This document shows, one piece after another, positions 29,259-38,447 of a stretch of 64,000 bases of DNA. The stretch covers positions 3,286,501 through 3,350,500 of the forward strand of contig NZ_WYDQ01000001.1 in assembly GCF_024105635.1 (NCBI RefSeq). Reading direction: 5' to 3'. Every line of letters begins with the position of its first letter. Position 1 is the first letter of the stretch. Position numbers and translations under genes: made by a program. A model generated the notes under the pieces. The model ran no database searches. It was not told the origin of the DNA and worked only from the letters and a program-made list of their open reading frames with translations. The DNA is from Oceanicola sp. 502str15 (GTDB taxonomy: Bacteria; Pseudomonadota; Alphaproteobacteria; Rhodobacterales; Rhodobacteraceae).

Positions 29259-30398
29259 TTAGAGCAGGGTGCGCTCGACCACCCAGTAAGCGGCAACGGC
29301 GGCGATGGCGAGCGAGGCCGGAATGGCGATGGCCTTGCGATACCAGGGCTTGTTGCCGAACCAGTAGCCGACCGTGAGGAAGGCGATGGCGATCACCGTG
29401 AGCTGGCCGATCTCGACCCCGATGTTGAAGCCGATCAGCCCGGTCACGAAGCGCGAAGGTTCCAGCCCGACATCGCCGAGCACAAAGGCAAACCCCAGCC
29501 CGTGCAGCAGGCCGAAGCAGGTGACGACCACGATGCGCCACCACCCCAGCCGCCCGCCGAAGATGTTTTCGACCGCAACATAGACGATGGAGGCGGCAAT
29601 CAGCGGCTCGACGATGGAGGCCGGGATGAAGACGATCTTCAGGCTGGCCAGCGCGAGGGTGATGGTGTGGGCGAGGGTGAAGGCGGTGATCTGCCAGAGC
29701 AGCGGGCCGACCCGCAGCGAAAAGAAGAACAGGCCGAGCACGAAGAGGATGTGATCGAGCCCCTTGGGGATGATGTGCTCGAAGCCGACCACGATGTAGC
29801 GGCCGAAGAGCGGCAGCCAGCCCTCGGTGACGATCTCGCCGGTGCGGGGCAGGGGCTGGCTCTGGGCGCCGGGGTTGAGGAAGTCGGAGTAGGCATCTTC
29901 GCCGCCGCCGGTCTGGCGCAGGACGAGCGGCCCGAAGCCGGCCTTCCAGCCCACGGTGACGGGCGCGTCGCCCTCGGGCAGATCGCCCAGCAGGGTGAGC
30001 CGGGTGTCGCGGGGCAGGCTGAGGGGCATTTCCTCGAGCACTTCGGCGTTGGAGATTTCGAGTTCGACGGGCACTTCGCCGGCGAGGACGTTGAAATCCT
30101 GCCGCAGCTCGGGCCATGCGTCGTAGAGGGCTTGCAGCATCTCCTCGGCGGGCATTTCGCGGTAGCGGGTGTAGGCATCGCCCTCGGGCAGGTCATCGGT
30201 GTCGATGTTCTGGGTGCGGTCGATCCCGGCGAGCATGGCCTCGGCGGTGAGGGTCACGACAAGCTGCACCTGCGCGGGTGACACGGTGACATCGGCCACG
30301 GCCGGGTTCAGCTCGTGGGCGCGGCTCGCGGAGGCGTGGGTTGACACGAGAAGGGCAAGTGCCAGTGTCCGAAGGGTCTGCCACAGGGTTACATTCAT
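29259..30398 (-). CDS. HupE/UreJ-family membrane protein with periplasmic N-terminal domain
   Basis: A 379-residue protein. It has a signal peptide (LALALLVSTHASASRA), then about 180 periplasmic residues, then a HupE/UreJ membrane domain with the metal-site-like motifs GFEHIIPKGLDHILFVLG, FTLAHTITLALASL and FGLLHGLGFAFVLGD. HupE/UreJ proteins are nickel or cobalt transporters; this long version (HupE_UreJ_2) is less well studied. ATG 30398 gives a complete signal peptide. Its start codon overlaps that of the divergent DUF4198 gene. DUF4198 proteins are known partners of Ni/Co uptake systems. Confidence 0.82.
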   Translation of the reverse strand: MNVTLWQTLRTLALALLVSTHASASRAHELNPAVADVTVSPAQVQLVVTLTAEAMLAGIDRTQNIDTDDLPEGDAYTRYREMPAEEMLQALYDAWPELRQDFNVLAGEVPVELEISNAEVLEEMPLSLPRDTRLTLLGDLPEGDAPVTVGWKAGFGPLVLRQTGGGEDAYSDFLNPGAQSQPLPRTGEIVTEGWLPLFGRYIVVGFEHIIPKGLDHILFVLGLFFFSLRVGPLLWQITAFTLAHTITLALASLKIVFIPASIVEPLIAASIVYVAVENIFGGRLGWWRIVVVTCFGLLHGLGFAFVLGDVGLEPSRFVTGLIGFNIGVEIGQLTVIAIAFLTVGYWFGNKPWYRKAIAIPASLAIAAVAAYWVVERTLL

Positions 30399-31197
30399 GC
30401 GTCTAGTCTCACTCGCTCTCTGCCTCATGGCCGCGCTTCCCGCGCAGGCGCATGAATTCTGGATTTCACCCGACACCTACCGGGTGCCGTCCGGGGGCAC
30501 GCTACGGGCGGAGTTCAGGGTAGGGCAAGGCTTCAAGGGCGCCGGATACGTGTTTGTGCCCGGACGGTCGGAAAGATTTGAGCTGGTGACGCCGGAAGGC
30601 ACCAGTGAGGTGACCCCGCGCGTGGGCGACCGGCCCGCGCTGAACCTGCCCAGCCCGGCGGAGGGGCTGAACGTGGTGGTGCATGAGACGGCGGATCTGG
30701 TGGTGAACTACAAGGACATGGACGCCTTCCGCCGGTTCCTCGAACACAAGGATTGGGCCGGGTTAGAGACGGTTCATGCCGAACGCGGGCTGCCGATGGA
30801 GACATTCTCCGAGAGCTACCGGCGCTATGCAAAGAGCCTGATGGCCGCCGGGGATGGCGCCGGCACCGACCGGGCGATGGGCCTGGAGATCGAGATCGTG
30901 GCGGTGAAGAACCCCTATACCGACGATCTGAGCGAGGGCATGGTGGTGGATGTGATCTACGATGGCGCGGCGCGGGCCGACGCGCAGGTGGAGATCTTCG
31001 ACAAGCCGCCCGAGGGCGATGTGGTGGTGAGCCATGTGCGCACCGATGCGACCGGGCGGGCGGTGTTTCCGGTGCAGGCGGGGCATGAATACCTCGTGGA
31101 TTCGGTGGTGATCCGGGCGACGGACAACGATGATGCCGCGGCCGGGCCGGTCTGGCACTCGCTCTGGGCCTCGCTCACCTTCGAGGTGCCGCAGTAG
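30397..31197 (+). CDS. DUF4198 (NikK/CbtJ-like) periplasmic protein
   Basis: A 266-residue secreted protein: signal peptide LVSLALCLMAALPAQA and a mature N-terminus HEFWISPDTYRV, the histidine-led start typical of DUF4198, where it can bind metal. Two beta-sandwich domains follow, the second beginning near EIEIVAVKNPYTDDLSEG. Such proteins occur in nickel/cobalt transport operons as periplasmic components. The divergent HupE/UreJ gene supports this role here. AGGG nine bases before ATG 30397 supports the start. Confidence 0.82.
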   Translation: MRLVSLALCLMAALPAQAHEFWISPDTYRVPSGGTLRAEFRVGQGFKGAGYVFVPGRSERFELVTPEGTSEVTPRVGDRPALNLPSPAEGLNVVVHETADLVVNYKDMDAFRRFLEHKDWAGLETVHAERGLPMETFSESYRRYAKSLMAAGDGAGTDRAMGLEIEIVAVKNPYTDDLSEGMVVDVIYDGAARADAQVEIFDKPPEGDVVVSHVRTDATGRAVFPVQAGHEYLVDSVVIRATDNDDAAAGPVWHSLWASLTFEVPQ

Positions 31198-31233
31198 CTT
31201 GCGGGCGGGCCAAGGGCGCGGCAGGGTGGGGCC

Positions 31234-32178
31234 ATGACAACAGCTCTTTTTACCCATGACGATTGCCTGAAGCACCTGACTCCGCCGGGCCACCCTGAGC
31301 GGGTGGCGCGGCTTGAGGCCATTCTGGAGGTGCTGGAAGGCCCGGATTTTGCCGACCTCGACTGGCATGATTGCCCCCTGGCCGAGCGCGCCGAGCTGCT
31401 GCGGGTGCATCCCGAGGCGCATGTGGCGGCGGTGGAGCGGGCGGTGGAGGCGGCGGGCGATGGCTGGGCCTCGATTGATGCCGATACCCACGTGATGGCC
31501 GGATCGCTGAACGCCGCGCTGCGCGGGGCGGGCGGCTGCGTGGCGGCGGTGGAGCGGGTGATGCGTGGCACGGCGCAGAACGCCTTCGTGGCCGCACGGC
31601 CGCCGGGACACCATGCCGAGACGGCAACGCCGATGGGCTTTTGCCTGTTCGGAAACGTCTCTATTGCAGCGAAAAACGCGCTTGATCTGCATGGGCTTTC
31701 GCGCGTGGCGGTGATGGATTTTGACGTGCACCACGGCAATGGCACGCAGGATCTGCTCTGGGATGAGACCCGCTGCCTGTTCATCTCCACCCACCAGTCG
31801 CCGCTTTACCCGGGCACCGGGGCGCAGCATGAGACCGGCGCCGACAACAACGTGATGAACGTGCCTCTGCCGCCCGAAACCGGGAGCCAGGGATTTCGGC
31901 GGGTGATGGAGAATGAGGTGCTGCCTGCGCTCGATGATTTTGCCCCCGAGCTGCTGCTGATCTCTGCCGGGTTCGACGCGCACCGCGCCGACCCGCTGGC
32001 GCAGTTGAACCTCGTGGAAGAGGATTTTGCCTGGGCGACCGAGCGGCTTTGCGACGTTGCGGATGCACACGCGGGGGGCCGGGTGGTCTCGACGCTGGAG
32101 GGCGGATATGATCTGGAGGCGCTGGCCGCGAGCACGGCGGCGCATGTGAAGGTTCTGATGAAGCGGGGCGAAAGATGA
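31234..32178 (+). CDS. Histone deacetylase-like amidohydrolase
   Basis: A 314-residue class II HDAC-like (acetoin utilisation/acetylpolyamine amidohydrolase) zinc enzyme: AARPPGHHAETATPMGFCLF (tandem catalytic His), VMDFDVHHGNGTQDL (zinc Asp/His), LISAGFDAHRADPLAQ (second zinc Asp) and STLEGGYDLEAL (catalytic Tyr). Bacterial substrates vary (acetylpolyamines, protein acetyl-lysine). It precedes xseB with a 4-base overlap (ATGA), the usual HDAC-xseB-ispA-dxs order in Rhodobacterales. Confidence 0.9.
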   Translation: MTTALFTHDDCLKHLTPPGHPERVARLEAILEVLEGPDFADLDWHDCPLAERAELLRVHPEAHVAAVERAVEAAGDGWASIDADTHVMAGSLNAALRGAGGCVAAVERVMRGTAQNAFVAARPPGHHAETATPMGFCLFGNVSIAAKNALDLHGLSRVAVMDFDVHHGNGTQDLLWDETRCLFISTHQSPLYPGTGAQHETGADNNVMNVPLPPETGSQGFRRVMENEVLPALDDFAPELLLISAGFDAHRADPLAQLNLVEEDFAWATERLCDVADAHAGGRVVSTLEGGYDLEALAASTAAHVKVLMKRGER

Positions 32179-32417
32179 GCGACAAGCCGGTGGCAGAGAT
32201 GAGCTTTGAGGAGGCGATCCGCGAGCTTGAGGCGGTGGTGGGCCGGTTGGAAGGCGGCGAGGTGCCGCTTGAGGATTCGATTGCCCTCTACCAGCGCGGC
32301 TCGGAGCTGCGGGCCAAGTGCGACGCCCTGCTGAAGGCCGCCGAGGAGAAGGTGGCCGCGATCACCACCGATGCCGACGGCAATGCCACGGGCACCCAGC
32401 CGCTGGATGTCGGTTAA
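32175..32417 (+). CDS. xseB: Exodeoxyribonuclease VII small subunit
   Basis: An 80-residue XseB with the family core MSFEEAIRELEAVVGRLEGG, VPLEDSIALYQRGSELRAKC and LLKAAEEKV, a helical hairpin that assembles with XseA to degrade single-stranded DNA. It overlaps the deacetylase stop by four bases and is 12 bases before ispA. Confidence 0.93.
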   Translation: MSDKPVAEMSFEEAIRELEAVVGRLEGGEVPLEDSIALYQRGSELRAKCDALLKAAEEKVAAITTDADGNATGTQPLDVG

Positions 32418-32429
32418 GGCGGTTTTACC

Positions 32430-33281
32430 GTGAAACAGAGACTTTCCGAAGCGCGCGAGATGGCCTGCGCCGCGATTGCTGCGGCTTTGCCCCGGCAGGG
32501 TGCCGTGGCCGAGGCCATGGGCTATGCCTGCGAAGGCGGCAAGGGGCTTCGGGCGCTGCTGGTGGTCGAGTCGGCACGGCTACACGGGCTGGAGGCCAAG
32601 GCCGGGCCGGTGGCCGGGGCGATCGAGGCGTTGCATGCCTATTCGCTGGTTCACGACGATCTGCCCTGCATGGATGACGACGACCTGCGGCGCGGACGCC
32701 CGACGGTTCACCGGAAGTGGGACGAAGCGACGGCAGTGCTGGCGGGCGATGCGTTGCAGAGCCTCGCCTTCGGGCTGGTGGCCGGGGCCGATCTGCCCGC
32801 CGAGGCGCGGATTGCGCTGGTACAGAGCCTTTCGGAGGCCGCCGGTGTGGCCGGCATGGTGGGCGGGCAGGCGGCGGATATCGCCGCCGAAACCGCGCAG
32901 ACGCCGCTGACCCTGCCCGAGATCGAAGCGCTTCAGGCCGGAAAGACCGGCGCGCTCATCACCTGGTCGGCGCTGGCGGGGCCGCGCATGGCAGGGCAGG
33001 AAAGTGCCGACCTGCGACACTATGGCGATGCGGTTGGCCGGGCATTTCAAATCTTTGATGACATATTGGATGTAGAGGGAAGCGCCGAAGCCGTCGGGAA
33101 AGCCGTTGGCAAGGATGCGGCGCGGGGCAAGGCCACCTTTGTCTCGCTCCTCGGGCTGGAGCCCGCCCGCGAAAGGGCCGAGGCACTTGTGGCCGAGGCA
33201 ATCGCGGCGCTGGAGCCCTGGGGGCAGGAGGCCGAAACGTTGCGGGAGCTTGCGCGTTTCGTTATTGCCCGGCGCAGTTAG
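32430..33281 (+). CDS. ispA: Polyprenyl synthetase (farnesyl diphosphate synthase type)
   Basis: A 283-residue all-helical prenyltransferase. The first Asp-rich motif is [15 protein letters not shown] with two small/medium residues before it (Leu-Val in AYSLVHDD), the second is [25 protein letters not shown] and MVGGQAADI also fit. It condenses IPP with DMAPP/GPP to C15 diphosphate, feeding quinone and undecaprenyl synthesis. The start is GTG 32430. It is followed by dxs nine bases downstream, a common isoprenoid pair. Confidence 0.92.
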   Translation: MKQRLSEAREMACAAIAAALPRQGAVAEAMGYACEGGKGLRALLVVESARLHGLEAKAGPVAGAIEALHAYSLVHDDLPCMDDDDLRRGRPTVHRKWDEATAVLAGDALQSLAFGLVAGADLPAEARIALVQSLSEAAGVAGMVGGQAADIAAETAQTPLTLPEIEALQAGKTGALITWSALAGPRMAGQESADLRHYGDAVGRAFQIFDDILDVEGSAEAVGKAVGKDAARGKATFVSLLGLEPARERAEALVAEAIAALEPWGQEAETLRELARFVIARRS

Positions 33282-33290
33282 GAGGCCAGA

Positions 33291-35219
33291 ATGAGCCAGA
33301 GCCCAGCAACGCCACTGCTTGACCGTGTGAACGAGCCTGCCGCGCTGCGTCAGATGAGCGATGCCGAGCTGCGGCAGGTGGCGGGAGAGCTGCGCGCCGA
33401 GACCATCAGCGCCGTGAGCCAGACCGGCGGCCACCTTGGCGCGGGCCTTGGCGTGGTGGAGCTGACGGTGGCGCTGCATTCGGTGTTCGATACGCCGCGC
33501 GACCGGCTGATCTGGGACGTGAGCCACCAGTGCTACCCCCACAAGATCCTGACCGGGCGGCGTGACCGGATGACGACCCTGCGCCAGAAGGATGGCCTCA
33601 GCGGTTTTACCAAGCGGAGCGAAAGCCCGTTTGACCCGTTCGGGGCCGCCCATAGCTCCACCTCGATCAGCGCCGCGCTGGGTTTTGCCGTGGCCCGCGA
33701 CCTCGGCGCGCCCGCCGACCCGCCGCTGGGCGATGCGATTGCGGTGATCGGCGATGGCGCGATGAGCGCGGGCATGGCCTATGAGGCGATGAACAACGCC
33801 GGGCACCTTGGCAAGCGGCTGTTCGTGATCCTCAATGACAACGAGATGAGCATTGCCCCGCCGACCGGCGCGATGAGTGCCTATCTCAGCCGACTTTACG
33901 CCGGTGCGCCGTTTCAGGAGATCAAGGCGGCGGCCAAGGGGGCGGTTTCGCTGCTGCCAGAGCCGTTTCAGGAGGGCGCGCGGCGGGCGCGGGAGCTGCT
34001 GAAGAGCGCCACGGTGGGGGGCACGCTGTTTGAGCAGCTTGGCTTTTCTTACATCGGGCCCATCGATGGGCATGACCTTGAACAGCTTTTGCCGGTGTTG
34101 CGCACGGTGAAGGCGCGGGCTGACGGGCCGGTGCTGATCCATGTGATCACAAAGAAGGGCAAGGGCTATGCCCCGGCGGAAGAAGCCGCCGACAAGGGGC
34201 ATGGGGTTTCGAAGTTCGACGTGGTGACGGGCGAGCAGAAGAAGGCCCCGAGCAATGCGCCGAGCTACACCAAGGTTTTTGCCGAGAGCCTGATTGCCGA
34301 GGCCGAGGCCGATCCGCGCATCACCGCCGTGACCGCCGCGATGCCCGATGGCACTGGGCTGGACCTTGTGGGCAAGCGCTTTCCGGGCCGGGTGTTTGAC
34401 GTGGGCATTGCCGAGCAGCACGCAGTGACCTTCGCCGCCGGACAGGCGGCGGGTGGGCTGCGGCCGTTCTGCGCGATCTACTCCACCTTCCTGCAACGCG
34501 GCTACGACCAGGTTGTGCATGACGTGGCGATCCAGCGCCTTCCGGTGCGCTTTGCCATCGACCGCGCCGGGTTGGTGGGCGCCGACGGGGCGACGCATGC
34601 GGGCGCCTTCGACGTGGCCTTTCTTGCCAATCTGCCCGGATTCGTGGTGATGGCGGCGGCCGATGAGGCCGAGCTGCGCCATATGGTGGCCACCGCCGCA
34701 GCGCATGACGAGGGGCCGATTGCCTTTCGCTATCCGCGCGGCGAGGGCATGGGCGTGGACATGCCCGAGCGCGGCACGCCGCTCGAAATCGGCAAGGGCC
34801 GGATCATCCAGGAGGGCAAGCGGGTGGCGCTGCTGTCGTTCGGTGCGCGGCTCGCTGAGGTGCTTCAGGCCGCCGAGGCGCTGGCGGCGAAGGGGATCAC
34901 CCCGACCATCGCGGATGCGCGCTTTGCCAAGCCGCTGGACCGCGCGCTTTGCCTGCGGCTGGCCGAGGAGCATGAGGCTGTGATCACGGTGGAAGAAGGC
35001 GCGGTGGGCGGCTTTGGCAGCCATGTTGCGCAGCTCTATGCCGAAGAGGGCGTGTTTGACCGGGGGCTGAAATATCGCTCGATGGTGCTGCCCGATACCT
35101 TCATCGACCAGGCCAGCCCGCGCGACATGTGGGCCGTGGCCGGGATGAATGCCCAGGATATCGAGGCGAAGGTTCTGAGCGTGCTGGACGTGGCGCAGAT
35201 TGGCACGAAACGGGCCTGA
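33291..35219 (+). CDS. dxs: 1-deoxy-D-xylulose-5-phosphate synthase
   Basis: A 642-residue thiamine diphosphate enzyme, first step of the MEP isoprenoid pathway. Motifs: [35 protein letters not shown]-binding [19 protein letters not shown], the transketolase domain [13 protein letters not shown] and [15 protein letters not shown], and C-terminal [21 protein letters not shown] lies upstream of ATG 33291. The TPP-dependent product shares the window with a TPP-regulated thiamine transporter, but nothing suggests direct linkage. Confidence 0.96.
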   Translation: MSQSPATPLLDRVNEPAALRQMSDAELRQVAGELRAETISAVSQTGGHLGAGLGVVELTVALHSVFDTPRDRLIWDVSHQCYPHKILTGRRDRMTTLRQKDGLSGFTKRSESPFDPFGAAHSSTSISAALGFAVARDLGAPADPPLGDAIAVIGDGAMSAGMAYEAMNNAGHLGKRLFVILNDNEMSIAPPTGAMSAYLSRLYAGAPFQEIKAAAKGAVSLLPEPFQEGARRARELLKSATVGGTLFEQLGFSYIGPIDGHDLEQLLPVLRTVKARADGPVLIHVITKKGKGYAPAEEAADKGHGVSKFDVVTGEQKKAPSNAPSYTKVFAESLIAEAEADPRITAVTAAMPDGTGLDLVGKRFPGRVFDVGIAEQHAVTFAAGQAAGGLRPFCAIYSTFLQRGYDQVVHDVAIQRLPVRFAIDRAGLVGADGATHAGAFDVAFLANLPGFVVMAAADEAELRHMVATAAAHDEGPIAFRYPRGEGMGVDMPERGTPLEIGKGRIIQEGKRVALLSFGARLAEVLQAAEALAAKGITPTIADARFAKPLDRALCLRLAEEHEAVITVEEGAVGGFGSHVAQLYAEEGVFDRGLKYRSMVLPDTFIDQASPRDMWAVAGMNAQDIEAKVLSVLDVAQIGTKRA

Positions 35220-35231
35220 ACAGAGCCTGTT

Positions 35232-35783
35232 TCAGCTCATCAGCCAGTAGATGATCCCGCCTGCGATGGCGAGCCAGAGCCAGGCGAGCAGGGTATAGAT
35301 CCCGTCGCGGGCGAGGAGGCCGATGGCGAAGAGGCTGATGGCGATGGCCAGCAGCGAGGTGACCATCGGCAGCAGTTCCAGTGCCGGGATCACGAGGCAG
35401 ATCAGCGAAATCACCAGGGCCGTGACGATGTTGGCCGGGGCCGAGACGAGGGCGCTTAACCGGCGGCGGGAGTGTTTGTCGATCCAGCCGCAGGGGCGGC
35501 GCATCCAGTCGACCGCGCCGGAGAGGCGCTCGCCCGAAACGCTGCGGCGGGTGAGCCAGCCCGGCAGCCAGAGGTGCTTGCGGCCGAAGAGCTTTTGCAC
35601 CGTGACCAGCAGCATCAGGATGGCGCCGACCGTTGGCAGGCCGGGAACACCCGAGATGGGCGTGACGAGGATGAGCGCGGGCACGAGAATGAGGGGGGCG
35701 AAGGCGCGAGTGCCGATCTCTTCCAGCAGATTCCCGAGCGAGACGGTGTTGCGCTCTGCGAGGCTGTCGAGCGCCGAGAGCAC
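35232..35783 (-). CDS. ExoD-family exopolysaccharide synthesis-like membrane protein
   Basis: About 183 residues with the ExoD (PF06055) pattern: AERNTVSLGNLLEEIGTRAF, a first hydrophobic pair ending ISGVPGLPTVGAILMLL, QKLFGRKHLWLPGWL, and two more hydrophobic segments at the C-terminus. ExoD affects exopolysaccharide production and alkali tolerance in Sinorhizobium; the molecular function is unknown. The open frame starts at ATG 35891, but its first 36 residues are Ser/Thr/Arg-rich and overlap the upstream SDR gene by 89 bases, so I favour GTG 35783. That GTG has no clear Shine-Dalgarno sequence, so the start is uncertain. Confidence 0.75.
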   Translation of the reverse strand: MLSALDSLAERNTVSLGNLLEEIGTRAFAPLILVPALILVTPISGVPGLPTVGAILMLLVTVQKLFGRKHLWLPGWLTRRSVSGERLSGAVDWMRRPCGWIDKHSRRRLSALVSAPANIVTALVISLICLVIPALELLPMVTSLLAIAISLFAIGLLARDGIYTLLAWLWLAIAGGIIYWLMS

Positions 35784-35802
35784 ATCGGAGAGGGAGCGGA
35801 TG

Positions 35803-36663
35803 CTAGGGTTCGAGGTGGCGGAGCGCGTCGAGCCCCTCCCGGTAGGTCGGGTAGAGGAGCTTGACGCCCAGGTCTCGTTTGATCCGGTCATTCCTCACCC
35901 GCTTGCTCTCTGCATAGAAACTGCGGGCCATGGGGGTTAGTTCCGCCTGCTCGAAAGGGATCGCGGGCGGAACCGGCAGGCCGAGCAGGGTGGCGGCGTG
36001 TTCGATCACGTCTTGCGGGGGGGCCGGGTCATCATCGCAGAGGTTGTAGATCGCGCCGGCCGACGGGGCCTGCATGGAGGCGAGGAGCACCTGTGCGATG
36101 TCTTCGACGTGGATGCGCGAGAACACCTGCCCCGGCTTGATGATCCGCCGCGCGGTGCCGGCGCGGACCTTGGCAAAGGGGCCGCGGCCCGGGCCGTAGA
36201 TGCCGGCGAGGCGGAAGATGTGCAGCGGCAGGCCGTGGGCGGCGGCGAGAGATTGCCAGGCGGCCTCGGCCTCGGCCCGCAGCGCGCCGCGCCGGGTGGA
36301 GGGGGCGAGGGGGGTATCTTCATCGACCCAGCCGCCGTCATGGTCGCCGTAGACGCCGGTGGTGGAGAGATAACCGAGCCATTGGGGGCGGGTTTGGGCG
36401 AGGATAGAGCCTGTTTCTGCGAGAAAGGGGTCGCCCTCGGCGGTTGGACCCGCGTTGAGCAGCACGTGGGAGGCGCGGGCGGCGAGGGGGGCGAGATCGG
36501 TGCCGGGCCAGAGATGCATCTCGGTGCCCGGCGCGTCGAGCTTGTCGGCGCTGCGGGTGGTGCCGATCACGGTCCAGCCGAGCGGCAGGAGACGCGCGGC
36601 GAGGGCACGGGCGGAGTAGCCGTGGCCGAGGGAGAGCAGGGTCTTTTGGGGTTGGTCAGTCAC
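35803..36663 (-). CDS. SDR-family NAD(P)-binding protein (YeeZ-like)
   Basis: A 286-residue extended/atypical SDR: nucleotide motif LSLGHGYSARALAARLL (GxGYxA type rather than GxxGxxG), LGYLSTTGVYGDHDGGWVDE (SxTxVYG active-site region), FRLAGIYGPGRGPFAKVRAG and FSRIHVEDIAQVL. E. coli YeeZ is the closest type I can name; the substrate is unknown. The start is GTG 36663, overlapping the stop of the class II aldolase-like gene by eight bases, so these two are probably one operon. Confidence 0.82.
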   Translation of the reverse strand: MTDQPQKTLLSLGHGYSARALAARLLPLGWTVIGTTRSADKLDAPGTEMHLWPGTDLAPLAARASHVLLNAGPTAEGDPFLAETGSILAQTRPQWLGYLSTTGVYGDHDGGWVDEDTPLAPSTRRGALRAEAEAAWQSLAAAHGLPLHIFRLAGIYGPGRGPFAKVRAGTARRIIKPGQVFSRIHVEDIAQVLLASMQAPSAGAIYNLCDDDPAPPQDVIEHAATLLGLPVPPAIPFEQAELTPMARSFYAESKRVRNDRIKRDLGVKLLYPTYREGLDALRHLEP

Positions 36664-37321
36664 TGTTCAGGGCTTTGATCGCGGCAAAGAAGGCCTCGTG
36701 ATCGGGGGCGGGCTGCGCGGCGGCGAGCTCGTCGGGCAGAATGCGGAGCGCGTGGCCGGTGGCAAGCGCGCGGAGGTAGGTTTCGGTCGCCCGCTCGAAG
36801 CGATGCAGGAAGGAGAGGGCGGTGGCGAGGCCGGGTGCGAGGGTGAGCACGCCCTGGTTGCCGATCACCGCGGCGCGGGTGCCGGGGGCGGAGAGCAGGG
36901 CGGCGAGGCGGGGGCCTTCCTCTTCGGGCGGGCGGCCGCCGAAATCGGGGTCGACCATGTGAGCGTGGTGGAACAGGGCGCTGTCGGGGCAGATCGGCGG
37001 CAACATGCTTTCGGACAGGGCCGCGAGCGCCCGGCCATTGGATGGGCGGGCGAAGATGAGGCAGCGGGATTGCGGCAGGTCGGCCAAGGCGGCGGCGAAG
37101 GCCGCGCCGAGGCCGGGGGGCGTGCCGGTGCCGATGTCGTTCGGGCCGATGCCGGAGCCGTCGCACCAGAGCAGCGTCTCGTCGGCCGCGCGAAGCAGGG
37201 CGATGAAGTCGCCGCCCTCGCCCAGGCCGGCCCGCAAAGCCCAATGGCTCGCCGCCGAAAGATCGGTGCGATCGGGCCAGTTGCTGATGCTTGGCAGGCT
37301 GGAAAAGAGACCCTTTTGCAT
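36656..37321 (-). CDS. Class II aldolase/adducin-like protein
   Basis: A 221-residue protein with the end pattern of class II aldolase/adducin-fold proteins (AVIGNQGVLTLAPGLATALSF, then HRFERATETYLRALATG) and an N-terminal glycine-rich DFIALLRAADETLLWCDGSG. The usual zinc cluster (HxH pair plus a distant His) is only partly visible: FHHAHMVDPDFGG has histidines, but a canonical HG-x-H site does not stand out. Possibly a sugar-phosphate aldolase or a degenerate relative. Confidence 0.6.
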   Translation of the reverse strand: MQKGLFSSLPSISNWPDRTDLSAASHWALRAGLGEGGDFIALLRAADETLLWCDGSGIGPNDIGTGTPPGLGAAFAAALADLPQSRCLIFARPSNGRALAALSESMLPPICPDSALFHHAHMVDPDFGGRPPEEEGPRLAALLSAPGTRAAVIGNQGVLTLAPGLATALSFLHRFERATETYLRALATGHALRILPDELAAAQPAPDHEAFFAAIKALNSD

Positions 37322-37387
37322 GAAACCACGAATAGACGGGTGGGCTGGCGGGTCAAGGCCCTGCTGCGGCGCAGAGCGGCCTGTTGC

Positions 37388-38371
37388 CTAGGGTTTCCAC
37401 CGTGCGATCAGCCGAAGCAGGCGGCGCTCTGGCAGGCGCAGGCCGGCGTGCTCGGGCGCCTCGTCGGGCAGGGCCTCCGGCGCGTCGGCGAGGTCGATGA
37501 CGGCGGGGTGGATGTAGCTGTTGCGGGCGATGGTGGGGGTGTTGCCGAGGCGCTTGGCGGCAGCTTCGGACATGGCCTTGATCGTCACTGTTTCGGCGGA
37601 ACTTGCGGCCTCCAGCGCGGCGACGGAGCCGGACCAGGTACGGAAGGTCTTGGCGGTGATGCCGGGCGTGCCGCTCACCTCGGCGAGCCAGGCGTTCACC
37701 CGAGAGGAGCTGACGGTGCGGGTTTCGCCGGCGTCATCCACCCATGTCACCAGCTCGGCGCCGGGGAGGTCATCGAGCTTTTGCAGGGTCTGCTGCATCC
37801 GCTTGTTGCCGATCTTGCGGCGCACCTTCTTGCCGCCCTTGGAGGTGTAGCCGAGCAGCAGGTCGCCGTCCTTCAGACGGAGGTGGCGGGAGCGCAGGGT
37901 GGTGGCGCCGTAGGTGCCGTTTTCGGCGGCGTAGTCACTGTTTCCAACGCGGAGCGAGAGCCGGTCGATCATGGCTATGACGGCGGCGAGGGCGAAGGCC
38001 TCCTCCCCGGCATCAAGGTTCAGATCGCGGGCAACGCGGCGTCGGATGCGGGGCAGGACTTCGCCGAAGGCGGGAAGGTCGGCAAACTTGGTGGCGGCGC
38101 GAAAGGCTGTCCACTCCGGGTGATAGCGGTATTGCTTGCGCGCACGGGCGTCGAGGCCGGTGGCCTGAAGGTGGCCGTTGGTCTTGGGGCTGATCCAGAC
38201 TTCCTCGTAGGCGGGCGGAACGGCGAGGGACTTGAGCCGCGCGCGCTCCTTGCGGTCGTCGATGGTGGTGCCATCGGGTGCGAGATAGGTGAAGCCCCGC
38301 CCGCAGCGGCGACGGGCGATGCCCGGGCGGCTGTCGGGGTAATAGACGAGGGAGGCGGGGGCGGCGTTCAT
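37388..38371 (-). CDS. Type IB DNA topoisomerase (poxvirus/bacterial type)
   Basis: A 327-residue topoisomerase IB that relaxes supercoils through a 3'-phosphotyrosine. The N-terminal part has GFTYLAPDGTTIDDRKERARL and SPKTNGHLQATGLDARARKQYRYHPEW. The catalytic part has RLSLRVGNSDYAAENGTYGATTLR, KGGKKVRRKIGNKRM, GITAKTFRTWSGSVAAL (Arg) and the tyrosine in IARNSYIHPAVI. ATG 38371 begins at the family N-terminus; the frame is open further to 38464 but that part is proline/arginine-rich. Divergent from ade. Confidence 0.92.
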   Translation of the reverse strand: MNAAPASLVYYPDSRPGIARRRCGRGFTYLAPDGTTIDDRKERARLKSLAVPPAYEEVWISPKTNGHLQATGLDARARKQYRYHPEWTAFRAATKFADLPAFGEVLPRIRRRVARDLNLDAGEEAFALAAVIAMIDRLSLRVGNSDYAAENGTYGATTLRSRHLRLKDGDLLLGYTSKGGKKVRRKIGNKRMQQTLQKLDDLPGAELVTWVDDAGETRTVSSSRVNAWLAEVSGTPGITAKTFRTWSGSVAALEAASSAETVTIKAMSEAAAKRLGNTPTIARNSYIHPAVIDLADAPEALPDEAPEHAGLRLPERRLLRLIARWKP

Positions 38372-38447
38372 GGGCTGAAAACGCCGGTGACGCCGGGGCG
38401 GTTCCGGCGGGGGTTGCGCCGGGGCGCGGCCCATGGACAATTGGGCC

